A stretch of DNA of 5,758 nucleotides, from positions 1 through 5,758 of the forward strand of contig DFDR01000042.1 in assembly GCA_002369295.1 (NCBI GenBank). Reading direction: 5' to 3'. The number at the start of each line of letters is the position of its first letter. Positions within the stretch are counted from its first letter, which is position 1. This document shows positions 1 through 5,758 of the stretch, one piece after another. Under the pieces are notes generated by a model. The model did not search any database. It worked only from the letters and a program-made list of their open reading frames with translations, and was not told the origin of the DNA. A program made the position numbers and the translations under genes. This DNA comes from Desulfovibrionaceae bacterium UBA3823 (GTDB taxonomy: Bacteria; Desulfobacterota; Desulfovibrionia; Desulfovibrionales; Desulfovibrionaceae).

Positions 1-256
1 GTTCAAGGGCACGGGCAACATGGAGATCTACCTGGACCGCCATCTGGCCGAGCGGCGCATCTTCCCGGCCATCGACATCAACCGCTCCGGCACCAGGCGC
101 GAAGACCTGCTGCTGGACGAGGACACGCTCAACCGCGTCTGGATACTGCGCAAGCTGCTGGCACCCATGCAGCCGGCCGAGGCCATGGAATTCCTGCTCG
201 AGAAGATGCGCGGAACCAGGAGCAACCGGCAGTTTCTGGCGTCCATGGGAAGGTAG
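1..256 (+). CDS. rho: Transcription termination factor Rho, C-terminal end (partial)
   Basis: This is the last 84 codons of Rho, the hexameric RNA-dependent ATPase/helicase that ends transcription at Rho-dependent sites. The gene is cut by the left edge of the window; the frame starts at base 2 and the stop is TAG at 254-256. The visible part is the end of the RecA-like motor domain. It begins FKGTGNME, the R-loop of the RNA-binding central channel. It continues through [17 protein letters not shown], where the two arginines matching E. coli arginine-finger residues R353 and R366 are both kept (residues 19 and 32 of the visible part). It ends with the helical WILRKLL...AMEFLLEKM segment typical of the family. 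The end aligns with E. coli Rho to within about one residue, so the C-terminus looks intact. No clear U-tract terminator follows it, so read-through into yicC is possible. Confidence 0.96.
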   Translation, partial: FKGTGNMEIYLDRHLAERRIFPAIDINRSGTRREDLLLDEDTLNRVWILRKLLAPMQPAEAMEFLLEKMRGTRSNRQFLASMGR

Positions 257-275
257 CGCACGGCGGGCAATGCTC

Positions 276-304
276 TTGAAACGCAGGGACTTTCAACGTA
301 AGAC
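276..304 (+). promoter_or_regulatory. Candidate sigma70-type promoter upstream of yicC (weak)
   Basis: In the 81-nt rho-yicC gap, TTGAAA at 276-281 matches the -35 consensus at five of six positions. After a 17-nt spacer comes TAAGAC at 299-304, which matches the -10 consensus at only three of six. Spacing is ideal but the -10 is poor. The TTGAAA also forms an inverted repeat with TTTCAA at 291-296, so it may serve a different purpose. The operon could equally be read from a promoter upstream of rho. Confidence 0.25.
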
Positions 305-322
305 TAGAAATTCACTTTCAAC
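289..322 (+). repeat. Two copies of ACTTTCAAC upstream of yicC
   Basis: The 9-mer ACTTTCAAC occurs at 289-297 and again at 314-322, 25 bp apart, in the short leader of yicC. A related TTTCAA lies at 333-338 and runs into the start codon, and an inverted TTGAAA lies at 276-281. The repeats sit between the candidate promoter and the Shine-Dalgarno sequence (AAGGA at 323-327). They could be an operator, an RNA element or chance. No known regulator site is recognised. Confidence 0.4.
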
Positions 323-337
323 AAGGACACGTTTTCA

Positions 338-1216
338 ATGCGCAGCATGACAGGTTTCGGCAGATTCATCATGGAAGAGGACGGACTCACCCAGCAGTGG
401 GAGATCCGCAGCGTCAACGGCAAGCGCCTCGAGCTGAAGTGGCAGCTGCCCTCGGCCGTGCGCGGCCTTGAAAGCCGCCTGGAAAAGACGGTCAAGCGCT
501 TTGCCTCCCGCGGCCGCCTTGACATCAGCCTCTCCCTGCAGTCCCAGCAGGGGGTGCTGGCGCCCCGCTTCGACGAGGCCCAGGCCGCCGGCATGCTGGA
601 GGCCCTGGAGAATCTGGCCGAAGCCCGCAAGGACGAGTTCATCCCCGACTACAACGTCCTGCTCGGCGTCTCCTCACTGTGGAGCGCGCCCACGGACGAA
701 GTGGACGAAAGTCTGGCCTCCTCGCTGGAAAACGGCCTGGCCCAGGCCCTTGCGGACTGGAACGAGTCGCGCGAGACCGAAGGCAGGGCCCTTGCCCGCG
801 ACCTGCAGGACCGCATCCTGCGCATGGCCGAATGGACGGAGCTCGTCAAGGAGCGCGCCCCGGCCATACGCGCCGAGCGCGCCGAGGCCCTGCGGGAGCG
901 CGTCAACGAGCAGCTCGCGAGCCTCGGCGTCGGCGAGATCGACGAGCAGCGCTTCCTTCAGGAGGTGGTGACGCTCACGGACCGCCTGGACGTGGCCGAA
1001 GAGCTCACGCGCCTAGCCACCCATCTGGACCGCCTCCAGGAGCTGCTCCAGGAGCAGAGCGACGTGGGCCGGCGCCTCGACTTCACCCTCCAGGAATGCT
1101 TCCGCGAGATCAACACCTGCGGCAACAAAATCCCCGACGTCCAGCTCTCCCGCCTGGTGGTGGACTACAAGAACGAGCTCGAGCGCTGCCGCGAGCAGGT
1201 CCAGAACCTGGAGTAG
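338..1216 (+). CDS. yicC: YicC/YloC family endoribonuclease
   Basis: This 292-residue protein belongs to the YicC/YloC family of metal-dependent endoribonucleases, which act in the cytoplasm on RNA (E. coli YicC has been linked to small-RNA turnover). It opens with the family signature MRSMTGFGR (residues 1-9). The conserved EIRSVNGKRLE stretch follows at about 22-32, and then LESRLEKTVKRFASRGRLDI. The N-terminal YicC domain spans about residues 1-155, a charged helical region follows, and the DUF1732 C-terminal domain closes the protein. The last 40 residues carry ECFREINTCGNKIPD, the stretch LSRLVVDYKNELE and the terminal REQVQNLE. Length is normal for the family. The start is chosen by the family N-terminus, and AAGGA lies 10 nt upstream. 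The gene heads a tight cluster with remA and gmk, as its homologue does in Firmicutes. Family assignment is very firm; the substrate here is unknown. Confidence 0.95.
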   Translation: MRSMTGFGRFIMEEDGLTQQWEIRSVNGKRLELKWQLPSAVRGLESRLEKTVKRFASRGRLDISLSLQSQQGVLAPRFDEAQAAGMLEALENLAEARKDEFIPDYNVLLGVSSLWSAPTDEVDESLASSLENGLAQALADWNESRETEGRALARDLQDRILRMAEWTELVKERAPAIRAERAEALRERVNEQLASLGVGEIDEQRFLQEVVTLTDRLDVAEELTRLATHLDRLQELLQEQSDVGRRLDFTLQECFREINTCGNKIPDVQLSRLVVDYKNELERCREQVQNLE

Positions 1217-1222
1217 CCCGCC

Positions 1223-1477
1223 ATGTCCCAGGACAGGCTCGTCAACGTGGGCTACGGCAACTTCGTGCCGGCATCCCGCATCATCGGCATCGTCAATCCC
1301 GCCTCCTCGCCCATGAAGCGCCTGCGGGAGGACGCCCGCGCCCAGGGGCGCCTCATCGACGCCACCCAGGGGCGCAAGACGCGTTCCATCATCATCACCG
1401 ACTCGAACCACGTCATCCTCTCGTCCCTGCAGCCTGACACCATGAGCCAGCGCTTCAGCACAGGAGAAACAGCATAA
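1223..1477 (+). CDS. remA: RemA/DUF370 family DNA-binding regulator
   Basis: This 84-residue protein matches the RemA (DUF370, YlzA) family along its whole length. Hallmarks are [19 protein letters not shown] (residues 6-24), SSPMKRL (28-34), [14 protein letters not shown] (42-55) and [12 protein letters not shown]. Bacillus RemA is an oligomeric DNA-binding activator of biofilm matrix and osmoprotection genes. Arg19, Arg51 and Lys52 here match the basic positions implicated in DNA binding in Bacillus. The target in this organism is unknown and need not be biofilm. The ribosome binding site GGAG (1210-1213) lies inside the last codons of yicC, and the ATG is 6 nt past the yicC stop. The stop overlaps the gmk start in TAATG, so translation of yicC, remA and gmk is probably coupled. 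It is a compact, complete member of the family, with a short polar C-terminal tail. Confidence 0.93.
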   Translation: MSQDRLVNVGYGNFVPASRIIGIVNPASSPMKRLREDARAQGRLIDATQGRKTRSIIITDSNHVILSSLQPDTMSQRFSTGETA

Positions 1478-2079
1478 TGCGCCTCGGCACTGCCCTGGTC
1501 CTGAGCGCCCCCTCGGGCGCCGGCAAGACCACTCTCGTCAAAAAGCTCATCCAGGAATTCCCGAATTTCGGCTTCTCCATCTCCTTCACCACGCGGGCTC
1601 CCCGCGAAGGCGAAGTGGACGGGAGGGACTACCGCTTCACCACCAAGGAGGACTTCCTCCAGCGCCGCGACCGCGGCGAATTCGCCGAATGGGCCATGGT
1701 CCACGGCAACTGCTACGGCACGCCCCTGGCGCCCCTGCGCGAGATGCTCCAGCAGGGACGCGACGTGCTCTTCGACATCGACGTCCAGGGCGCAGCCCAG
1801 CTCAGGCTGAGCCTGCCCCATGCCAGGCTCGTCTTCATCCTGCCCCCGAGCATGCAGGAGCTGGAGCGCAGGCTCCGCTCCCGCGGAACCGACGCCGAGG
1901 ACGTCATCCAGGTCCGCCTGGCCAACGCCAGGGCTGAAATGCGCGAAGCGCGCTGGTTCGACGACATCGTGCTCAACGACAGACTCGACCGCGCCTACGC
2001 CGACCTCAGGGCGGCCTACCTTGCCGCCACCCTCGCACCCTCGCTCCACACTTCGCTCATCGACAGCCTCATCGGCTGA
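1477..2079 (+). CDS. gmk: Guanylate kinase
   Basis: This 200-residue enzyme transfers phosphate from ATP to GMP (or dGMP), giving GDP, in cytoplasmic purine nucleotide synthesis. The P-loop is SAPSGAGKTTL (residues 10-20), the same variant as in E. coli Gmk. The GMP-binding domain shows SISFTTRAPREGEVDGRDYRF (34-54), the EFAEWA segment (68-73) and VHGNCYGT (75-82). The core strand LFDIDVQGA (98-106) follows, then a lid with RRLRSRGTD (131-139) and the RLANARAEM helix. Length is near the usual ~205. The start ATG overlaps the remA stop (TAATG), and GGAG at 1463-1466 gives a good ribosome binding site. The last ~20 residues are less conserved but the fold appears complete. Identification is firm. 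Confidence 0.97.
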   Translation: MRLGTALVLSAPSGAGKTTLVKKLIQEFPNFGFSISFTTRAPREGEVDGRDYRFTTKEDFLQRRDRGEFAEWAMVHGNCYGTPLAPLREMLQQGRDVLFDIDVQGAAQLRLSLPHARLVFILPPSMQELERRLRSRGTDAEDVIQVRLANARAEMREARWFDDIVLNDRLDRAYADLRAAYLAATLAPSLHTSLIDSLIG

Positions 2080-2084
2080 GGAGG
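2079..2084 (+). promoter_or_regulatory. Strong Shine-Dalgarno of pyrF overlapping the gmk stop
   Basis: AGGAGG, a full anti-16S match, begins at the last base of the gmk TGA (2077-2079) and lies 6 nt before the pyrF ATG at 2091. It fixes the pyrF start and implies strong initiation. Ribosomes finishing gmk would occupy this site, so the two genes are probably coupled. Confidence 0.7.
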
Positions 2085-2090
2085 ATCTTC

Positions 2091-2777
2091 ATGGCCCAGC
2101 TCATCGTCGCCCTCGACTTTCCTGAAAAGGAAGCCCTCCTCGACACGGCCCGCGCCCTCAAGGGCATCGTCCCCTGGTGCAAGGTCGGCCTCGAGGCCTT
2201 CATCCTTTCCGGCCCCTCCATCGTCGCCCAGCTGGCGGACATGGGCTTCAAGGTCTTCCTGGATCTCAAGCTCTACGACATTCCCAACACCGTCTCCCAC
2301 GCCGTCGCCGCCGGCGCCCGCAACGGCGTCTCCATCATGACCATCCACTGCCAGGGCGGCAAGAAGATGTGCACGGCTGCCATGGAGGCCGCCGAGGCCG
2401 CGTCCGTCAACGGCGAGCGCCCCTACATCTTCGGCGTCACCGCCCTCACGAGCTTCGGCCCCTGCGAGATGCCGGGCATTGCCTCCACCCCGCAGGACTT
2501 CGCCCTGCAGCTGGCCCGGAGCGCCGACGGCTGGGGCATCGACGGCGTGGTCTGCTCCGGTCTCGAGGTGAAAAGCATCAAAATGCAGACGAGCCTGCTC
2601 GCCCTGTGCCCGGGCATACGCCCTGCCGGCGCGGACAAGAACGACCAGGCGCGCGTCTGCACGCCCCTCCAGGCCGTGAAGTCGGGCGCCGACTTCCTCG
2701 TGGTCGGACGCCCCATCACCCGGGCAGCCGATCCGGCAGGCGCGGCCAAGGCCATCCTCGAGGAGATGGCAGGCTAG
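2091..2777 (+). CDS. pyrF: Orotidine 5'-phosphate decarboxylase
   Basis: This 228-residue enzyme performs the last step of de novo UMP synthesis, decarboxylating OMP to UMP. It is a homodimeric TIM barrel in the cytoplasm. The sequence shows LIVALDFP at the N-terminus (Asp9), CKVGLE with Lys31, and the catalytic DLKLYDIPNT motif with Asp58, Lys60 and Asp63. It also has CPGIRPAG (173-180, Arg177) and FLVVGRPIT (202-210, Arg207), which bind the phosphate. All of the expected active-site residues are present and the length is typical of bacterial PyrF. The protein is somewhat rich in cysteine (Cys30, 87, 94, 125, 156, 173 and 190), which is unremarkable in an anaerobe. The gene follows gmk by 11 nt. 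Identification is firm. Confidence 0.97.
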   Translation: MAQLIVALDFPEKEALLDTARALKGIVPWCKVGLEAFILSGPSIVAQLADMGFKVFLDLKLYDIPNTVSHAVAAGARNGVSIMTIHCQGGKKMCTAAMEAAEAASVNGERPYIFGVTALTSFGPCEMPGIASTPQDFALQLARSADGWGIDGVVCSGLEVKSIKMQTSLLALCPGIRPAGADKNDQARVCTPLQAVKSGADFLVVGRPITRAADPAGAAKAILEEMAG

Positions 2778-2801
2778 CGCATGCTCCGGCTTGCGTCTCG
2801 C

Positions 2802-2852
2802 GGCCTGCGACTTTCCTGCGCAGGCCTGACGGCGCCGGAAGGCCTTTCCGGC
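2802..2852 (+). other. Two adjacent hairpins in the pyrF-recJ spacer
   Basis: The 109-nt gap between pyrF and recJ contains two inverted repeats in a row. The first pairs GGCCTGCG (2802-2809) with CGCAGGCC (2819-2826), an 8-bp GC-rich stem with a 9-nt loop. The second pairs GCCGGAA (2834-2840) with TTCCGGC (2846-2852), a 7-bp stem with a 5-nt loop. No T-run follows either one, so neither is a standard intrinsic terminator. They could stabilise or mark a processing site between the pyrF and recJ parts of the message, or weaken read-through. High GC raises the chance of accidental stems. Confidence 0.4.
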
Positions 2853-2876
2853 ACCCTGCTCCTTGCGTCCACCACC

Positions 2877-2882
2877 GGGAGG
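2877..2882 (+). promoter_or_regulatory. Ribosome binding site deciding the recJ start
   Basis: GGGAGG lies 4 nt before the ATG at 2887. An in-frame TTG at 2863 would add eight residues (MRPPPGGG), but this ribosome binding site would then be inside the coding region and those residues are low in complexity. The ATG at 2887 is therefore preferred. Confidence 0.7.
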
Positions 2883-2886
2883 CGGC

Positions 2887-4701
2887 ATGGCTGATTGGCA
2901 TTACCGCGACAACGCGCCGGAGGAACGGCAGAAGGCAGGGCTGTGCGAGCGGCTCTGCATCTCGCCCTTCCTCATGAACATACTCCAGCACCGGAACATC
3001 GCCAGCGAGGCGGAGATCAACGACTATCTCAACGCCCGCCTGGCCGGCCTCGTGAACCCCGAGCGCTGGCCCCAGATTCCGGAGGCTGCCGACTTTCTCG
3101 TCGAGTCCCTGCTCGCCGGCAAGAAGCTGGCCGTGTGGGGCGACTACGACGTGGACGGCACCACCAGCACGGCCATCGTGCTCGACGTGCTCGAATTCCA
3201 CGGCTTCCATCCCTCCTGGCACATCCCCGACCGCCACAGGGAAGGCTACGGCCTCAACCTGGACGGCATCGAGGAGATGGCCAGAGAGGGCGTCCAGGTC
3301 GTGCTCACCGTCGATTCCGGCATCTCGGACGTCAAGGCCATCGCCAAGGCGCGCGAGCTCGGCATCGACGTCGTGGTCAGCGACCACCACCTGCCGCCGG
3401 AAAACCTGCCGCCGGCCAGCTTCTTCTTCAATCCCCGCATGGGCGATCCTGAAAGCGTGCCCTGCCCCCACCTGGCAGGCGTCGGCGTCGCATTCTTCCT
3501 CATGGCCGCCGTCAACACCCGCCTCGCCCGCAAGACGGGACGGGCCTACAAGATGGACAGCGCCCTCGATCTCGTGGCCCTCGGCACCCTTGCCGACGTC
3601 ATGCGGCTCACGGGCCAGAACCGCATCCTCGTCAGGGGCGGCCTGCGCAAGCTCGAGCACCCCCTGCGCCCCGGCATCACGGCCCTCAAGGCCGTGTGCG
3701 GCATTCCCGCCCATGCGCCGGTGACTGCCACCCAGGTGAGCTTCAAGCTGGCCCCGCGCATCAACGCCGCCGGCCGCATGCGCCATGCAAGCATCGCTCT
3801 CAAGCTCATGCGCAGCACCTCCTACGGCGAAAGCGCAGAGCTGGCGGCCGAGCTCGACGAGCTCAACAGGACGCGGCGCTACACCGAAAGCCTCATCCTC
3901 GACGAGGCCAGGGAGCAGGCCCGCAGGCAGACCAAGGACGGCCCCGTCACGGGACTGGTGCTCTACGGCAAGCAGTGGCACCCCGGCGTCATCGGCATCG
4001 TGGCCACGCGCATCATTGAAGAGTTCAACGTGCCCTGCATCATCGTCTGCGACGACAAGGACACGCTCAAGGGATCCGGCCGCTCCATCCCCGGCTTCGA
4101 CCTCTACGCCGGCCTTGCGGAGATACCGGACCACCTGCTGGCCTTCGGCGGCCACAAGCAGGCCGCAGGCGTGCGCATCCTGCCCGGACAGCTCGACGCC
4201 TTCAGGCGCGACTTCCAGAACATGACCAAGCGGCGCCTCGGCGCCACGCCCGTCCCCACCATCGCCGTGGACGGCGTCATCGGCTTCCGCGACGCGGCAC
4301 GTCCCGAGCACCTGCGCGAGCTGGCCCTGATGGAGCCCTTCGGCCCCGGCAACCCGGAGCCTGTCTTCGTCTCCAATCCGCTGGAAATCCTGGGGCGTAC
4401 CACATTCCGCAACCATCCCGACAGCGTGGACCTCAACCTCAAGGATACGGTCGACGGCTGCATCCTCCGCGCCAAGGCCTGGGGCTTTGCCCAGGAGATC
4501 ACGGCCCATATGGTGCACGACACCATCCGCATCGCCTTCACCCTGCGCACGGAGAACCGCTATGGCTTCATGGGGCCGGAGATCACCGTCAAGGACTGGG
4601 GACCTGCGGACAAGCCCATCGCCGATGCGCCGCCACAGACGGGGCTCGCAGCGGACGAGGAAGAAGGCGTCGGCGAAGAGGACGACGATCTGCCGGGCTA
4701 A
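2887..4701 (+). CDS. recJ: Single-stranded-DNA-specific exonuclease RecJ
   Basis: This 604-residue enzyme degrades single-stranded DNA 5' to 3' in recombination (RecF pathway), mismatch repair and base excision repair. The DHH domain has motif I GDYDVDGTTST (residues 85-95), motif II VDSGISD (142-148), motif III SDHHLP (165-170) and motif IV LGTLADV (232-238). Asp86, Asp88, Asp90, Asp143, Asp166, His167, His168 and Asp237 are the expected metal and catalytic residues. LAPRINAAGRM (288-298) leads into the DHHA1 domain with HPGVIGIVATRI (365-376), GSGRSIPGFDL (396-406) and FGGHKQAAG (420-428). An OB-like domain follows, with EPFGPGNPEPVF at 483-494. Length and domain order are normal. The final ~15 residues are strongly acidic (EEEGVGEEDDD, 591-601), apparently a flexible tail. 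The start is set by GGGAGG 4 nt upstream; TTG at 2863 is the alternative. A terminator follows directly, so this is the last gene of the unit. Confidence 0.96.
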   Translation: MADWHYRDNAPEERQKAGLCERLCISPFLMNILQHRNIASEAEINDYLNARLAGLVNPERWPQIPEAADFLVESLLAGKKLAVWGDYDVDGTTSTAIVLDVLEFHGFHPSWHIPDRHREGYGLNLDGIEEMAREGVQVVLTVDSGISDVKAIAKARELGIDVVVSDHHLPPENLPPASFFFNPRMGDPESVPCPHLAGVGVAFFLMAAVNTRLARKTGRAYKMDSALDLVALGTLADVMRLTGQNRILVRGGLRKLEHPLRPGITALKAVCGIPAHAPVTATQVSFKLAPRINAAGRMRHASIALKLMRSTSYGESAELAAELDELNRTRRYTESLILDEAREQARRQTKDGPVTGLVLYGKQWHPGVIGIVATRIIEEFNVPCIIVCDDKDTLKGSGRSIPGFDLYAGLAEIPDHLLAFGGHKQAAGVRILPGQLDAFRRDFQNMTKRRLGATPVPTIAVDGVIGFRDAARPEHLRELALMEPFGPGNPEPVFVSNPLEILGRTTFRNHPDSVDLNLKDTVDGCILRAKAWGFAQEITAHMVHDTIRIAFTLRTENRYGFMGPEITVKDWGPADKPIADAPPQTGLAADEEEGVGEEDDDLPG

Positions 4702-4728
4702 GCCGAATCCTACGAAAAATCTTTCCCG

Positions 4729-4756
4729 AAGAGGGCTCCGCAAGGAGCCCTCTTTT
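4729..4756 (+). terminator. Intrinsic terminator of recJ and the operon
   Basis: AAGAGGGCTCC (4729-4739) pairs perfectly with GGAGCCCTCTT (4744-4754) in an 11-bp stem closed by the GNRA-type loop GCAA. The run TTTT at 4753-4756 follows, overlapping the stem end. It begins 28 nt after the recJ stop. An A-run at 4714-4718 on the left side could give a weak terminator in the other direction too. Confidence 0.93.
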
Positions 4757-5400
4757 CGTTGGCCCTGCCCCGAACTGCGGAGGCAGAGGGAGCTGGACTA
4801 CTGGAGCGTGCTGGCCGCCTCCGGTGCCCTCCGGCACTGAAACCACACTTCCGGATCCACGCCATGCGCTTCAAGGTGTCCGTAGCTTCAATTACGTCCT
4901 AGAGGATTTCAAGAGGATGAGCAAAATGGTGCCATGAGAAGCCTGCCATCATTCCCCATCTCTCGGCATTTTAGCCAACTATCTGATATTCCTAAAAAAA
5001 TATCTTAGTCTCCCCGTATGGAGAGATGTACAGAGCAGTGGGGCGTAATGGTCTCGATGGGAGCCTGCTTCAGTTTCCAGCCTGTCACCCTGAAATCTGC
5101 AGTTCAGCATTCGCATGCGGGCACGGCGTACCGAAGATGAGGACGACAGGCCTGGCGCACGGGTCAAGCCGACATGGACTTCATGCCTGGCTGATCACCG
5201 TGCATTCTGAAAGACCTCGGGGGGCGACGCCCGGCAGATTCAGCCGTGCAGTTCTTCTTTCGAGGCCAGACTTCATCTCTGGCCGAGACGGTGCCGCGCG
5301 GTGTCGCCATCGAGAGAACAGAGAAGTTGCCCTGCACTTTCCCAAGACAAGGAGAGACGTCAGCATCGCTTTATGCACGACGCCGATCTTATCGCATATC
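4757..5400. other. Region without recognisable gene, intermediate GC
   Basis: I find no protein or RNA gene that I can support here. Hand counts give about 54% GC for 4861-5400, clearly below the genes to the left. Reading frames are short or lack family features. One + frame is open from 5026 into the AT-rich block (to 5604). A second + frame from ATG 5018 is interrupted by TGA at 5138 and 5192, then open to 5425. Neither is recognised, and neither has a well-placed ribosome binding site. Small structures present are the direct repeat AGAGGAT at 4901-4907 and 4912-4918, the inverted repeat GATATT/AATATC at 4985-4990 and 4999-5004, and TCTCC/GGAGA at 5009-5013 and 5020-5024. The region may be decayed coding DNA. 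Confidence 0.6.
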
Positions 5401-5700
5401 TTATTCAGATGCAATATTCATATAGCTAGGATATGGCTCAAGTTTTCAAATATTCAAAGGAATGAGTTCCTCCAATATTTCATTTTGAAATCTTCTCATA
5501 CGGTAGAATACAGTTGCAATATAATGTTCTTTGTTTATACCACACTACTTTGCAGAAAGTGTGAGAGTATAATAGATTGCAGCTGCTTTTGCTCATTCTT
5601 GTGATTGATAGAAAAGATAGTTTTTCCTACACATCACTATAGATTTTATCACTCTTTCAGCAACAAATACGAAATTTCACATTTTATGTAGAATCCTTTG
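5401..5700. other. AT-rich block, no gene assigned
   Basis: Hand counting gives 94 G or C in 300 bases, about 31%, roughly half the value in the upstream genes. No tRNA, insertion-sequence end or known gene is visible. Promoter-like hexamers occur, such as TATAAT at 5568-5573 and TAGAAT at 5689-5694 on the + strand, but neither has a good -35 at 16-18 bp, and such matches are expected by chance in AT-rich DNA. An ATG at 5718 just beyond the block opens a frame that runs off the window (MWRKNFLFFQSEN), without a clear ribosome binding site. The composition suggests acquired DNA or a long regulatory spacer before a gene to the right. Confidence 0.7.
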
Positions 5701-5758
5701 GGATCCGTCCCGCGACCATGTGGAGAAAAAACTTTCTCTTCTTCCAGTCTGAAAACGG

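Noticed and set aside
679..1437. A 252-codon + frame overlapping yicC and remA
   Set aside because: It is an out-of-frame shadow rich in Arg, Pro, Gly and Ala, while yicC and remA in the other frames match known families along their lengths.
2863..2886. An upstream TTG start for recJ
   Set aside because: It would add MRPPPGGG and place the GGGAGG ribosome binding site inside the gene; ATG 2887 is better placed.
2177..2977. A 266-codon + frame overlapping pyrF and the start of recJ
   Set aside because: It has the same Arg/Pro/His/Gly-rich shadow composition, no family features, and conflicts with well-supported pyrF and recJ.
2716..4743. A 675-codon open frame on the minus strand opposite recJ
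   Set aside because: High GC with C/G-ending codons removes stops from the opposite strand. The product has no recognisable family, is dominated by Gly, Ala, Val, Glu, Asp and His, and lies fully antisense to a textbook RecJ.
4979..5167. A 62-codon minus-strand frame in the intergenic region
   Set aside because: No family features, a Ser/Arg-rich N-terminus and no clear ribosome binding site; nothing distinguishes it from chance.
5568..5573. TATAAT as a -10 promoter element on the + strand
   Set aside because: No acceptable -35 hexamer lies 16-18 bp upstream and there is no extended -10 TGn. Exact matches are expected by chance in a 31% GC stretch.
5643..5651. TGATAAAAT on the minus strand as an extended -10 promoter
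   Set aside because: It fits the extended -10 pattern, but there is no good -35 element and no supported minus-strand gene for it to serve.
4757..5758. tRNA gene, CRISPR array or insertion-sequence ends after recJ
   Set aside because: I looked for cloverleaf-like arms with a T-loop, regularly spaced repeats and terminal inverted repeats with transposase motifs, and saw none.

Overview
The window is about 4.7 kb of tightly packed housekeeping genes, all on the + strand, followed by about 1 kb without a recognisable gene. In order: the 3' end of rho (transcription termination factor), a YicC-family endoribonuclease gene, a RemA/DUF370 small regulator gene, gmk (guanylate kinase), pyrF (orotidine 5'-phosphate decarboxylase) and recJ (single-strand 5'-3' exonuclease). 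A strong intrinsic terminator closes recJ. The genes are GC-rich (hand counts of sample lines give 62-70%) with mostly C- or G-ending codons. Gene content, GC level and protein sequences fit a sulfate-reducing deltaproteobacterium of the Desulfovibrio type. That assignment is an inference from general familiarity, not from a search.

Layout. Positions 1-256 are the C-terminal 84 residues of Rho. The 81-bp gap before yicC holds a weak candidate promoter and a 9-bp direct repeat. From yicC to pyrF the genes are nearly contiguous: a 6-nt gap between yicC and remA, a 1-nt TAATG overlap between remA and gmk, and an 11-nt gap between gmk and pyrF. Ribosome binding sites lie in, or overlap, the end of the preceding gene. 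This strongly suggests one transcript with coupled translation. A 109-nt gap with two adjacent hairpins separates pyrF from recJ. Downstream of the terminator, 4861-5400 averages about 54% GC and 5401-5700 falls to about 31% GC (hand counts), with no convincing gene.

How the genes work together. YicC (RNA turnover), RemA (a DNA-binding regulator family) and Gmk (GMP to GDP) form a group that is also clustered in Firmicutes. PyrF makes UMP, so the operon covers one step each of purine and pyrimidine nucleotide supply. RecJ acts in DNA repair and recombination. The genic part is ordinary and I see no evidence of a new biological system. The parts most worth a second look are the composition step after recJ, the structured pyrF-recJ spacer and the small repeats upstream of yicC.
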